Shown: in pieces, positions 1 to 8,073 of the stretch
How the letters are laid out: every line of letters begins with the position of its first letter
How positions within the stretch are numbered: the first letter of the stretch is position 1
Assembly: GCA_020634035.1 (NCBI GenBank)
Contig: JACKCM010000004.1
Location: 310,001-374,000 of the forward strand
DNA: 64,000 nt
DNA from: Candidatus Obscuribacterales bacterium
GTDB taxonomy: Bacteria; Cyanobacteriota; Vampirovibrionia; Obscuribacterales; Obscuribacteraceae
Reading direction: 5' to 3'
Made by a program: the position numbers and the translations under genes
The notes under the pieces: generated by a model
The model's database searches: none
What the model saw: only the letters and a program-made list of their open reading frames with translations
What the model was told of the DNA's origin: nothing

Positions 1-446
1 TTTCGGTCGATGAACTGTTTCATACCGACCTCATAAAGCAGGTTCTGATCGGCAAGCCAGCGGTCGATGTTATCGCCGGCGCCCTTTTCGAAAGCCTCGA
101 ACTCCTGCTTCAGTTTGATCCGGTCACTGGTGAAGCGCAGGCTTCTGCCGTCGGCAAAGTGAAAGCAGGAATGCGGGTCGAGCCTTTTGATTTTGAGATA
201 GTCTTCTACTGGTCTGCCGGCTTTCTCGAAGAGGGTCTCAAGCTCTTCTTTCATCATCAACATTGAAGGACCGGTATCGAATTTGAAGCCGTCGATGACG
301 GTCTGGTGGCAGCGACCGCCAGGCTTGTCAAGCTTTTCGAAAACAGAGACCTCGAAATTATTCAGTCTCAGATCAATAGCCGCAGCCAGACCACCGATAC
401 CGGCTCCGACGATTATCGCGTTCTCGTTTTTTTTGCTACTGTTCAC
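1..446 (-). CDS. CrtI-type phytoene desaturase/FAD-dependent oxidoreductase, C-terminus cut by window edge
   Basis: The translated N-terminal 148 residues start at a GTG (codon 446-444). They open with a dinucleotide-binding motif GAGIGG at residues 14-19, followed by an acidic FEK and a KPGGR segment about 25 residues on. A FDTGPSM segment then follows, and this order is characteristic of the phytoene desaturase/carotenoid isomerase family of FAD amine oxidase-fold enzymes. Such enzymes dehydrogenate or isomerise polyene chains at the membrane, but the substrate cannot be read from this fragment. The gene runs off the left edge, so the C-terminal FAD contacts are not seen. It diverges from the DUF2141 gene at 538 across about 90 bases. 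No clear Shine-Dalgarno sequence precedes the GTG, so the exact start is uncertain. The family call is firm; involvement in carotenoid synthesis is inference. Confidence 0.8.
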   Translation of the reverse strand, partial: MNSSKKNENAIIVGAGIGGLAAAIDLRLNNFEVSVFEKLDKPGGRCHQTVIDGFKFDTGPSMLMMKEELETLFEKAGRPVEDYLKIKRLDPHSCFHFADGRSLRFTSDRIKLKQEFEAFEKGAGDNIDRWLADQNLLYEVGMKQFIDR

Positions 447-537
447 AGAAGCTAAATTAGCATCTTTGGAGCGGGGTTCACAGGGGAGCCGCCTCAGGCT
501 CCAAAAACCTATATAATCAAAGATCTGTGACCGCTAA

Positions 538-1008
538 ATGAATTTCGAAATGAAATCCGTCATTATTTTGTTCTTTTCAATTTTTATGCTCTTACAGATC
601 TTCTGTATACCTTCAGGGGCTGGCGGCTCCAGCAGCAAGCTTCGCATAGAATTTACCGGTCTGGATAAAGCCAGCAGAGGTGTTGTTAGGGGCGCTCTAT
701 TTGATAAAGCCAGTACTTTCTCAGATCAGCGCTATCATATCGAAGGTGCGCTTAAAACTGGCAGTCTTCCCATCGAGAACCAGGGGGCGATTTGGGAGAT
801 AGAGGATCTTCCCCATGGTGTCTATGCCGTGAGAGCCTTTCATGATCAGGATGAAAGCGGCCGCTTCAAAGTAAATCGGTTCGGAATACCAAAATACGCT
901 TACGGATTTTCAAATAATGCCAGGGCAGTATTTGGTCCGCCTTCCTTCGATCGTTGTAAGTTTAGATTAGACCGGGAACTTACTCTAAAGATTCAGTTGC
1001 ATCGTTAG
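538..1008 (+). CDS. DUF2141 family secreted protein
   Basis: The protein has 156 residues. A hydrophobic signal segment spans about residues 5-27. The mature part ends in the hallmark DUF2141 block: GVYAVRAFHDQDESG, then a GIPKYAYGFSN segment and FGPPSFD. DUF2141 proteins are small periplasmic or exported beta-sandwich proteins of unknown biochemical role. The Cys near residue 23 is not in a good lipobox, so I read this as secreted rather than lipid-anchored. The ATG at 538 has no obvious ribosome binding site, and the ATG at 550 would also give a good signal peptide. It diverges from the phytoene desaturase-like gene, so the two may share regulation. Confidence 0.82.
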   Translation: MNFEMKSVIILFFSIFMLLQIFCIPSGAGGSSSKLRIEFTGLDKASRGVVRGALFDKASTFSDQRYHIEGALKTGSLPIENQGAIWEIEDLPHGVYAVRAFHDQDESGRFKVNRFGIPKYAYGFSNNARAVFGPPSFDRCKFRLDRELTLKIQLHR

Positions 1009-1045
1009 AATCGGGAGATTTTTTCCGCAGAGAGGATATTTCGAT

Positions 1046-1741
1046 TTGTCCACCAGAAATTACAGCAAATACGACCAGATAATGTTTTTGATTGTTGTCT
1101 CAGTGCTGGCTCTGGGCGCTTCGACATTTAGCGCCGCTTTCTGTGAGGAACAATCGGATGAAGGTGCTCCCGGCTCTTATATCGAGGAAGAGGAGCAGCA
1201 AAGACAATCTCCTTCACTTCAAGGAAGGGCTGATCTGAACGTTGATAATCAGTCAGGATCTGACTCGAGCACCAGTTCTGGCGCAATGCCACCACTGGCA
1301 CCACCAGTATCCAATTCTTTTAACAAGCCTGGTCCCAGTGTTGATCCGGCATTACGTCGCGGCGGGGTGCTGAAGAATCTATTCGATCTGTCTGCCGATC
1401 ATAGTGAAAAACGAATGGAGCGTCCCTCCTGGCTGCCGGCTCAGGCTTACAGCAACGACAGCATGGTGGCGCCCTATCATAATCGTGAGTATTTCTGGTG
1501 GGATAAGAGTCCGATGCCGGACAAACCGCAATGGGTGGTACTCTCCACCTCGGTTACCCGTTTCTGGAGGGGATACGCTCCACAACCCTGTTGGGTGCTG
1601 GTCTCACCGAATCCTCTTGCCCCGGGCAATTTTACCTTTCGGGCCAGGGTCGCCAACGGTCCCAGAGGTTGGTTGCAGGCCCTGCCTACGAAAAGTCGAT
1701 ACGGATTTCCGCTCTATAGATACTGGTTGGACCAGCCCTGA
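1046..1741 (+). CDS. Secreted or membrane-anchored protein of unknown function
   Basis: I do not recognise this 231-residue protein. It begins at a TTG preceded at nine bases by AGAGGA, which supports that start over the in-frame ATG at 1082. A hydrophobic segment at residues 12-32 looks like a signal peptide. It is followed by an acidic, Gln-rich stretch, a Ser/Pro-rich linker to about residue 115, and a Trp- and Tyr-rich C-terminal half with several WW or FWW clusters. The layout suggests an exported protein with a small C-terminal domain. It lies in the same direction as the DUF2141 gene, 37 bases downstream, and may be co-transcribed with it. Confidence 0.6.
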   Translation: MSTRNYSKYDQIMFLIVVSVLALGASTFSAAFCEEQSDEGAPGSYIEEEEQQRQSPSLQGRADLNVDNQSGSDSSTSSGAMPPLAPPVSNSFNKPGPSVDPALRRGGVLKNLFDLSADHSEKRMERPSWLPAQAYSNDSMVAPYHNREYFWWDKSPMPDKPQWVVLSTSVTRFWRGYAPQPCWVLVSPNPLAPGNFTFRARVANGPRGWLQALPTKSRYGFPLYRYWLDQP

Positions 1742-1834
1742 AGGACGTATAAATCACCGGATTTGATGTCAAGGTACGGCTCTCTGTCCGCGCTGGGCAT
1801 TAATAAGTGATGGCTTTATTTTCTTAGAGAGTTT

Positions 1835-2899
1835 ATGAAAGTACTGGATTTTCAGCATGGCCGAATCGTCTTCTCCAGGCAGAGCCTGAAGATGGAGCCG
1901 AGCTTGCCTGACAAGGTGCAGGCTGGAGCGCAATATTTCCATTTTGAAGAAGGCGTAGGTTTTCTGGAAGCAGGCTTTTTTGATTTCGACGCCCTGGCAA
2001 AAGACCTCGAACGCAAAGAGTTTGCCTGGCTTCATCTGTCCGGCTCGGTTTCAGACGAGTTCTTCGGTCATCTGAAGCGCTTTGCCGATATGTCGGACGA
2101 GCAGCTCAAGATGCTCAAGTTCCCCCATGGAAAGCCGGCTTATGAAGAGTATTCCAACGGCATCTTCTGGTCCATGCAGCGACCATTCGTCACAGAGAGT
2201 ACCGACGCCATCGAGAACGTCAATTTCTATATGACCGAAAAGGTGCTATTCACACGGCAATTCAGCCAGGATGCTGCTTTCAATCTGGTATCACATAGAA
2301 TGATGGCAAAGGGCCATACATTGACCGGCATGTCGGTGGATAGGCTGGCGGCAAGTTTGATTGATGATGTATTGCAGAGCTATGTCGAATTTCTGACGGT
2401 CGGTGGCGCTAAATTGGAATCTATCCAGAATAAGATTATCCGTCGTCCTGGTTCTGAAGAGCTGCATTTGATCAACTCGGCTCAACAGATGATCTGGATC
2501 TTTTTGAAAACGGTCTGGCCGCTGGAGACTCTTCTACAGGGTATGGTTCGCTCGAAAAGTCACATTATCACCGATGCCGGCAGAGATGAACTCAAATTTT
2601 GTCTGGCTGAAGCCAATTCTGTTATTGCTCTTTTCGATATCTACCGACAGATGTCCTACGACTTGATGGATGTCTACGTTTCCGGTCTCGGGTTGAGAAC
2701 CAACAAAACAACCATGATACTTACTGTCATCGCCACTCTTTTTCTGCCACCGAGTCTGATAGCGGGTATATACGGAATGAATTTCACTATTCCTGAAATT
2801 CACTTCGCTTTCGGCTATTACTTCGCTTTGAGCGCGATGTTGGTAGTGTCCGGGGGACTTCTTATCTGGCTTAAATTAAGGGGCTATATCGAATTTTGA
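1835..2899 (+). CDS. CorA/ZntB-family divalent metal transporter
   Basis: This 354-residue protein is of normal length for the family. A soluble N-terminal domain is followed by a long helical region. At the C-terminus lie two membrane helices, the first ending in the signature GMN at residues 314-316 and the second spanning about residues 326-348. CorA-family proteins form homopentameric channels for Mg2+, Co2+ or Zn2+ in the inner membrane. The residues after GMN (FTIPE) leave open whether this is a Mg2+ or a Zn2+ type transporter. An AGAGAG precedes the ATG by a few bases. It converges on the small membrane-protein gene at 2944. Confidence 0.9.
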   Translation: MKVLDFQHGRIVFSRQSLKMEPSLPDKVQAGAQYFHFEEGVGFLEAGFFDFDALAKDLERKEFAWLHLSGSVSDEFFGHLKRFADMSDEQLKMLKFPHGKPAYEEYSNGIFWSMQRPFVTESTDAIENVNFYMTEKVLFTRQFSQDAAFNLVSHRMMAKGHTLTGMSVDRLAASLIDDVLQSYVEFLTVGGAKLESIQNKIIRRPGSEELHLINSAQQMIWIFLKTVWPLETLLQGMVRSKSHIITDAGRDELKFCLAEANSVIALFDIYRQMSYDLMDVYVSGLGLRTNKTTMILTVIATLFLPPSLIAGIYGMNFTIPEIHFAFGYYFALSAMLVVSGGLLIWLKLRGYIEF

Positions 2900-2943
2900 A
2901 GGTTTTCTGGTTATCAGACAGAATCTAGATAGCCTGGTGGATA

Positions 2944-3135
2944 TCAATCCAGGCGGATGATAAAGAAATAGGCGAAGACTGCTGCAATCGAAACCAGCGC
3001 CAGACCGAGAAAAATAAGAAAGCCTGTGTCTTCATGGTTGCGGCGGCGAACAGATGTGAATATCGTCGTCTTGAGCTGCTCGTAGAAGCTTGCCAGACGT
3101 TCTTCTTTCTGCTCATCGGGGTCGTGTTGAGGCAT
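2944..3135 (-). CDS. Small single-pass membrane protein
   Basis: I do not recognise this 63-residue protein. It has a charged N-terminal cytoplasmic part rich in Asp, Glu, Lys and Arg, and one C-terminal membrane helix at about residues 37-58, followed by a short RLD tail. An ATG at 3180 would add 15 residues. I prefer 3135 because a TATACT (3177-3172, minus strand) looks like a -10 element and would lie inside the longer reading. Its promoter region overlaps the start of the divergent Sel1-repeat gene. No partner or function can be deduced. Confidence 0.55.
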   Translation of the reverse strand: MPQHDPDEQKEERLASFYEQLKTTIFTSVRRRNHEDTGFLIFLGLALVSIAAVFAYFFIIRLD

Positions 3136-3195
3136 GGTAAATTGAAGTGAAATCAGATTCTTTCTCTCCCTAGTATACATTAGTATTAATTGTCG

Positions 3196-5199
3196 ATGAG
3201 ACTGTTGAAGTTCCTGCTCTTTCTGCCGCTAGCGATTATTCTCTTGATCGCGGCAGTGGCTATGTTCTCGCCCGACGGCAACTATCAGATAGGGGTGTTT
3301 ATCGACGCAATACCGGGTGGTTGGCGTGGTCTGGCCAATTACTGGTACGATCGTGCCGCTCGTACCGGTCATGTCGAAGCGATGACAAGATCCGGGATCT
3401 ATTACCTGTTCGGATTCGGACCCCAGGACAAAGAGAAAGGTATCGCTTATTTGCGTAGAGCTGCCGCAAAGGACAATATGCAGGCTACAGCAGCGCTTTC
3501 AACCGCCTGTGAATGGGGTCTTGGCAGGGAGCAGGACTATTCTGAATCATATCGCCTCTCATCAAAGGTGCTCGAACTTGATCCTACCGCCACTCGCAGT
3601 CTCTATAGAATCGCCTATTTCAAGACGATCTGTTTTGCACCAATTCGTGATCAGAAAGGGGCTTTCGAGATCTATCAAAATCTATTCAAAGAAGGAGATC
3701 AAGAAGATCTGCCGTCCGAGTCTCTAGGTGTCGCTTACTATTTCGGCAATGGAGTCGAGCCGGATGGGAAAAAAGCTTTCAGCTTTCTCGAGAAGGCGGC
3801 ACGTCTGGGCTCTATTCAGGCCCGGGCGCTGACCGGCTTGAACTATATGAGTGGTGCCGGAGTCGAAAAGAACGCATCGGCCGGTTTTAAGTGGTTGGAA
3901 CTTGCGGCTCGCTGCGGTGATCTGGACAGTCAGTTGGCGTTGTATTTAGGTCCGCATCTTAAATTGAGCGGTTTCGAGAGTTATAGAGACAGTGAAAAGT
4001 GGGGAGAGGTCTTAAGCAAGCGAGGATTTACATTTCATCGAGAACTGAAGAGTTCTGATTTGAAATCTTTGATCGTCGATGCCAAAACTAATGCCGGTGC
4101 GCAAACTACATACGGTATCATGAGCGGTCTTGGTCTGGGTGTGGCCAGGGATGAGAAATTAGCTGAAAAGTATCTTCTGACTGCTTACCGAGACCAGGGC
4201 AGTGTGGATGCCGGAGTGCTACTGGCCAATTTTGGTTTGCGTAAATCGCCTCCTGGTGAGGAAATGAAAGAGTCGATTGCGGTTCTGAGATCCGCTTATG
4301 AGGACGGTCATCGCTTTGCCGGTCCGTTATATGCATCCTATGTTGCCAGTGGCTTTCATACCAGGCAAAATTGGATTGAATGTTTCAGCATCTTAAATAA
4401 AGCCGATCTTTCCTCGGAGCCGGCCGGGCGATTTTTGCTTGGGCAGTGTTATCTAGCCGGGCTTGGTGTCGATCAGGATGTGAAAAAGGGTCTGGGCGAA
4501 GTACTGGCCGCTGCAAAAGCTGGTTATTCGCCTTCTTTCCGTTTCTTAATCGACAACTATGACTTTTATGATCGTGATCAGAGGATAGATATCAATCTGA
4601 CCGATTTAGCTGAGTCCGCTTCCGGGCTCGAACTGCCCCGGGTGAAGTACTGGCTTGCCCGGAGAACACCTACGGACAAAGACTATAGAAAGCTTCTTGA
4701 AGAAAGTATGGAAGCCGGATTGCTCGATGCGGCGTGCGCTCTGGGAGATAGCTATGCTGTAAGCCCCAGGGAGAGCGAGCGCATGGAAGCCATTGAATGT
4801 TATCGAAGAGCTGTTGAGGCTGGTCGATTAGATAGGCTTGCCGACCTGGAGCGATTGCGACTCTCAGTTTTCGGTATGCAGTTCAGCCGCCCTACGCAAT
4901 CAAAGCAGATTATGAGGACTACCCGAAAACTCAGTAAAGGTCAGTTAATAGAGTCTGACTGCTACGAAGTGGTGGATAGCGAAGATTATATTGGCGATAG
5001 TTACCTTGATGGCAGCCCTCTTTCTGTAGAGATTCTCAAAGCTATGCACACCGATTCGGAGATCGATAAAGGGGAGGCCATCGCCACTTATAACCTGGGT
5101 ATCACCGTCGACAGCCAGAAAGAGCTGGTTGAAGAAAGCCAGAGCCGGGCTGCCAGTCTGTTTCTTGAAAGTGAGAAAAAATCCAGGGAACTTAGATGA
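3196..5199 (+). CDS. Sel1-repeat (TPR-like) protein with N-terminal membrane anchor
   Basis: The protein has about 667 residues. A strongly hydrophobic segment at residues 3-25 acts as a signal or anchor. It is followed by many repeats of the Sel1 type, with spaced Ala-Gly pairs such as YYLFGFGP, YYFGNGVEPD, YMSGAGVEKN and YLAGLGVDQD. Sel1-like repeats form alpha-helical solenoids that scaffold protein complexes, often in envelope signalling. The last 120 residues lose the repeat and may be a separate cap. The start is either the TTG at 3190 or the ATG at 3196, two codons apart; neither has a clear ribosome binding site. It is followed 66 bases later by another exported TPR-like gene in the same direction, so the two may form an operon. 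Confidence 0.82.
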   Translation: MRLLKFLLFLPLAIILLIAAVAMFSPDGNYQIGVFIDAIPGGWRGLANYWYDRAARTGHVEAMTRSGIYYLFGFGPQDKEKGIAYLRRAAAKDNMQATAALSTACEWGLGREQDYSESYRLSSKVLELDPTATRSLYRIAYFKTICFAPIRDQKGAFEIYQNLFKEGDQEDLPSESLGVAYYFGNGVEPDGKKAFSFLEKAARLGSIQARALTGLNYMSGAGVEKNASAGFKWLELAARCGDLDSQLALYLGPHLKLSGFESYRDSEKWGEVLSKRGFTFHRELKSSDLKSLIVDAKTNAGAQTTYGIMSGLGLGVARDEKLAEKYLLTAYRDQGSVDAGVLLANFGLRKSPPGEEMKESIAVLRSAYEDGHRFAGPLYASYVASGFHTRQNWIECFSILNKADLSSEPAGRFLLGQCYLAGLGVDQDVKKGLGEVLAAAKAGYSPSFRFLIDNYDFYDRDQRIDINLTDLAESASGLELPRVKYWLARRTPTDKDYRKLLEESMEAGLLDAACALGDSYAVSPRESERMEAIECYRRAVEAGRLDRLADLERLRLSVFGMQFSRPTQSKQIMRTTRKLSKGQLIESDCYEVVDSEDYIGDSYLDGSPLSVEILKAMHTDSEIDKGEAIATYNLGITVDSQKELVEESQSRAASLFLESEKKSRELR

Positions 5200-5265
5200 T
5201 GAGATTGCTAGAATCTCTGCACTTTCGTTTGCGCTTATTAGTAGATTGAGAGATTGCTCAAAGCC

Positions 5266-6096
5266 ATGTTTATTAGAGCCTGTCTGTTTTTTGTCCTGGT
5301 TCTTGTGGGGCTGACCCCCGTTTATGGTCAGGAGTTCGAGATTACTATGCCGGAGGATCTCGAAGGACGCCCGGCACGGCGCTCCATTCAAAAGACCGAT
5401 CAGGCTCCGGCTGATTCGAATTCTGACGGCGAGAATAAACCGGGTTCTGCTGTGCGCAATATTTCTGATGCGGAGCTGTTTCTATACCGTCGGACTTATG
5501 AGTCTCAGTCGATGCTTCTCAGAATGGAAAGGGTGGAAAAGACTCTATTCGGCAAGGTCGCAGTTGGTGATCTGAAAGCTCGAATCGCCAAAATATCAGA
5601 TACTATCAACGGTGGCAAAGTAAAAATCGCGTCGTTAGAGGGCAATAAGGCGGAAGCTGTCAGACCATCTAAAAACGAGAAGTCCAGACGAAAGTGGTGG
5701 CAACTCTTCTCTAAAAATGACCCCCAAAAAGATCCTGCTAGAGAATTGATCGTTAAACGAGACAAGCTCATGAAAGAAGGGCAGCGGTATTACCGGCAGG
5801 GCACCTGGCAGAAAGCTTCTGATCAGTTCAGTCAGGTACTGATGCTCGATTCGGAGAATGTGGAAGCGCTGCACAAACAGGCTATTTGCCGCTATCATAT
5901 TTGTACCGACGAGTCCTCTGCCCTGTCCACATCGGCTCTGGATGCCAGGCTGGTCTCTGCCAGAGAAGATCTGGAGAAGGTAATTCGACTCTACAGTCTC
6001 GCCGGCAAAACCGAAGAAGCTCTGGATGCAAAAAAAACAATCGAAGCGATTGATACCAGTCGACGCCGCCTGTCCGGTGGCGTTGAAGACTTCTAG
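5266..6096 (+). CDS. Exported protein with LERVEKTLFG-type domain and TPR-like C-terminus
   Basis: This protein of about 276 residues starts with a signal peptide (residues 1-20, ending in VYGQ). An acidic, Pro-rich spacer follows, then a short helical module around residues 70-110 with the pattern ELFLYRRTY, LRMERVEKTLFG and LKARI. I have seen this pattern in envelope proteins of Cyanobacteria and Melainabacteria. A basic KSRRKWW stretch then leads to TPR-like helices containing YYRQGTWQKASDQFSQVL. The ATG at 5266 gives a cleaner signal peptide than the TTG at 5254. It lies downstream of the Sel1-repeat gene in the same direction. A role in envelope scaffolding is inference. Confidence 0.65.
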   Translation: MFIRACLFFVLVLVGLTPVYGQEFEITMPEDLEGRPARRSIQKTDQAPADSNSDGENKPGSAVRNISDAELFLYRRTYESQSMLLRMERVEKTLFGKVAVGDLKARIAKISDTINGGKVKIASLEGNKAEAVRPSKNEKSRRKWWQLFSKNDPQKDPARELIVKRDKLMKEGQRYYRQGTWQKASDQFSQVLMLDSENVEALHKQAICRYHICTDESSALSTSALDARLVSAREDLEKVIRLYSLAGKTEEALDAKKTIEAIDTSRRRLSGGVEDF

Positions 6097-6097
6097 T

Positions 6098-6649
6098 CTA
6101 AGCTGCCCTCTTGAGCGAATTGCTTATTCGAATCAACTCGCTGCTCAATTTCTCTATTCTGGCTCGCACTGCTTCATCGGTGATACCACCTGCATCGTCG
6201 AATGCGTTGCCGTCTGCATAAACAAAAGAAGGGATAATCAAACTGCGAAAGTCGAGCATCAAACTGTTGGCCAGACCCATAACCGACATATAGCTTGATC
6301 TGCCGCCGGCGGCACAGAGGAAGCCCACGGTTTTTTCTGTCCATGCCCGACCGGTAAGCTCGATCAGATTTTTGGCCATCGCTCCCGATGCATAGTTATA
6401 GATAGGTATGGCTACTATTATCCCGTCCGCTTTCTCAATCAGCTCTTTGACTGCGGGGAGATTCGGATGTTCATAGGCTCGCCCACCATCACAGATTGGC
6501 AGCTCCACCTCTTGTAGATCCAGCCAGTTGACCTCTGCTTCGGCACCGAGCTTTTTCAGGCTATCGCAGGCGATTTTGGCCATGACTCTGCTTTTACTGT
6601 CTTGATTCAGGCTGGTGCTCACCACCAGAAAGTTGCTTTTCATATTCAT
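6098..6649 (-). CDS. NADPH-dependent FMN reductase (flavodoxin-like fold)
   Basis: This 183-residue protein has the layout of the FMN_red family: a first strand and phosphate loop with VVSTSLNQDSKSR, a central DGIIVAIPIYNYASGAMAKN segment that binds the flavin and isoalloxazine edge, and a later CAAGGRSSY loop. Members reduce FMN, quinones, azo dyes or chromate with NAD(P)H in the cytoplasm; the substrate here cannot be told. The start could be either of two ATG codons, at 6649 or 6643, with an AAGGAA upstream. It converges with the upstream TPR gene, ending two bases away from it. Confidence 0.86.
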   Translation of the reverse strand: MNMKSNFLVVSTSLNQDSKSRVMAKIACDSLKKLGAEAEVNWLDLQEVELPICDGGRAYEHPNLPAVKELIEKADGIIVAIPIYNYASGAMAKNLIELTGRAWTEKTVGFLCAAGGRSSYMSVMGLANSLMLDFRSLIIPSFVYADGNAFDDAGGITDEAVRARIEKLSSELIRISNSLKRAA

Positions 6650-6738
6650 TTCGTTGATTTCGTTCCTTTTAGATTTCTGATAAAGTTAGAATAAGTCTAA
6701 AGTGGATAAAAGTCAATGTCTGGGGTTTTGATTTTGAT

Positions 6739-8073
6739 TTAACGATTGACGTCGGGCCAGCGCATGATTGTCGCATCGTCGATGGTAGAAAAGGGATCCC
6801 CTTCCACCTCTGGCAAGTTTTCCGAGAACGGAACATCGGCCAGGGTCATCTGTCGGGCTTTCAGTTCTACCGGTTTTGGGGCAGGCAAAACCAGACCGGC
6901 TACCTCTGCCTTTCTCTCATACTGTGCCTCCAGGGCCTGTTTCTTTTTCAATAAAGCCAGCCGTTTTTGTCTCGCCAGGGCGGCAGCTTTCTTCTTCTGG
7001 GCAAGCAGTTTGGCTTCCAGTGCTTTCTTTGCCATCAGCTTCGCTTCTGCCTCTTGCTGCGCCAGCAGTTCGGCTTGACGCTTCTTTACCGCCCGGACAT
7101 AGGCGATGAAGCGCAAAAGCTTGCCGAAATCCCACTTCATCTGAAAGTTATAGCCACTGATTTTGGCACCGCGGGGAAATTCTAAAACCCTAGAATGATT
7201 GAGCTCTCGAATAGTTTTGAGCAGGCATCTGTTCAGTCTCTGGCTGGCTGTGCTGGCGTATATATGACCGCGCAGATTGCCTTTGTTGTCTATGCTGAAG
7301 ATGCAGGCGACCGAGCCATACGGATTTACCTCTCCTTCTTTGGCCAGGTGGCTCATTAAAATGTACTGAAAAGAGCGCTTATATCTATTGATCCAATAAT
7401 CCCAGGCTGGAGAGTCCGGAGGGGTCTGGCGGAAAGACTGGAGCCCGTCAGGATGGCTTGCCCAGCGGTCCGGATTGATAACCTTGCTTTTTCGAACCAG
7501 GTCTTGAATGTCTGCCATGGACATGGTTTTTGCCGCCCAGCTCTGGTAACTTCCGCCTCTTTTCCGGGCTTTGTCCTGGCCTTTCACCATTTTCTTAGCC
7601 TGACGGTACATTTCGTCGAAGCCGGCCATCATATCGGGCATCTGAAAAGGTTTACTGAGGTCGAAAGATTCTTGAACACTCTGCCACCAGTCTTTCGGCT
7701 TGGGAGGCAGCGGCAGGGTCTTGAGCCCGGTTTTGGTCTGACCTGCTTTGGCTGTATCAAGCGCCTGTTTTGTGTAGGCTGCCAGGGTCTCCGCCGGCAG
7801 CAATCGCGCAGCCAGTTCAAGCTCATCCAGGGCAGGCAGGTCTTCTCCCATCTCCTTTTTGACCAGACCGAGATAAAAGTGAGTGGTCCCGTCTTCGGGA
7901 TTGTTTTTCATATCCTCCTGAAGCAAGGCTATCGCTTTTTCGTAGTCACCTTTTGCATATTCGGCTCTCGCTTTCTCTATCAGTTTCGAGTCGGATTCAG
8001 CCTGGACCCCCTGGAAGAGACCATTACTCGCTAGAATTAAAACCGCAAGCAGAACTGTGAGCGGCTGCCTCAT
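6739..8073 (-). CDS. Exported TPR protein with TonB-like domain and Ala/Lys/Leu-rich coiled coil
   Basis: The 444-residue protein has a signal peptide at residues 1-25. TPR helices follow at about 30-105 (ARAEYAKGDYEKAIALLQ, then HFYLGLVKKEMG). The middle region, around residues 225-310, resembles a TonB C-terminal fold with a final YNFQMKWDF strand. A long helix of roughly residues 315-400, rich in Ala, Lys, Leu and Gln, looks like a coiled coil, and a short acidic tail ends the protein. The ATG overlaps by four bases the stop of the preceding TPR-metallopeptidase gene, so the two are translationally coupled. The function is not known; the TonB-like assignment is tentative. Confidence 0.65.
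   Translation of the reverse strand: MRQPLTVLLAVLILASNGLFQGVQAESDSKLIEKARAEYAKGDYEKAIALLQEDMKNNPEDGTTHFYLGLVKKEMGEDLPALDELELAARLLPAETLAAYTKQALDTAKAGQTKTGLKTLPLPPKPKDWWQSVQESFDLSKPFQMPDMMAGFDEMYRQAKKMVKGQDKARKRGGSYQSWAAKTMSMADIQDLVRKSKVINPDRWASHPDGLQSFRQTPPDSPAWDYWINRYKRSFQYILMSHLAKEGEVNPYGSVACIFSIDNKGNLRGHIYASTASQRLNRCLLKTIRELNHSRVLEFPRGAKISGYNFQMKWDFGKLLRFIAYVRAVKKRQAELLAQQEAEAKLMAKKALEAKLLAQKKKAAALARQKRLALLKKKQALEAQYERKAEVAGLVLPAPKPVELKARQMTLADVPFSENLPEVEGDPFSTIDDATIMRWPDVNR

Noticed and set aside
2930..2960. Hairpin GCCTGG...CCAGGC between convergent genes
   Set aside because: It overlaps the end of the minus-strand gene, has an 11-base loop and no T-run on either strand, so it was not called a terminator.
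7453..8034. Plus-strand open frame of 193 codons
   Set aside because: It is antisense to the TPR/TonB-like gene, which has a signal peptide and repeat structure; the opposite frame has none.
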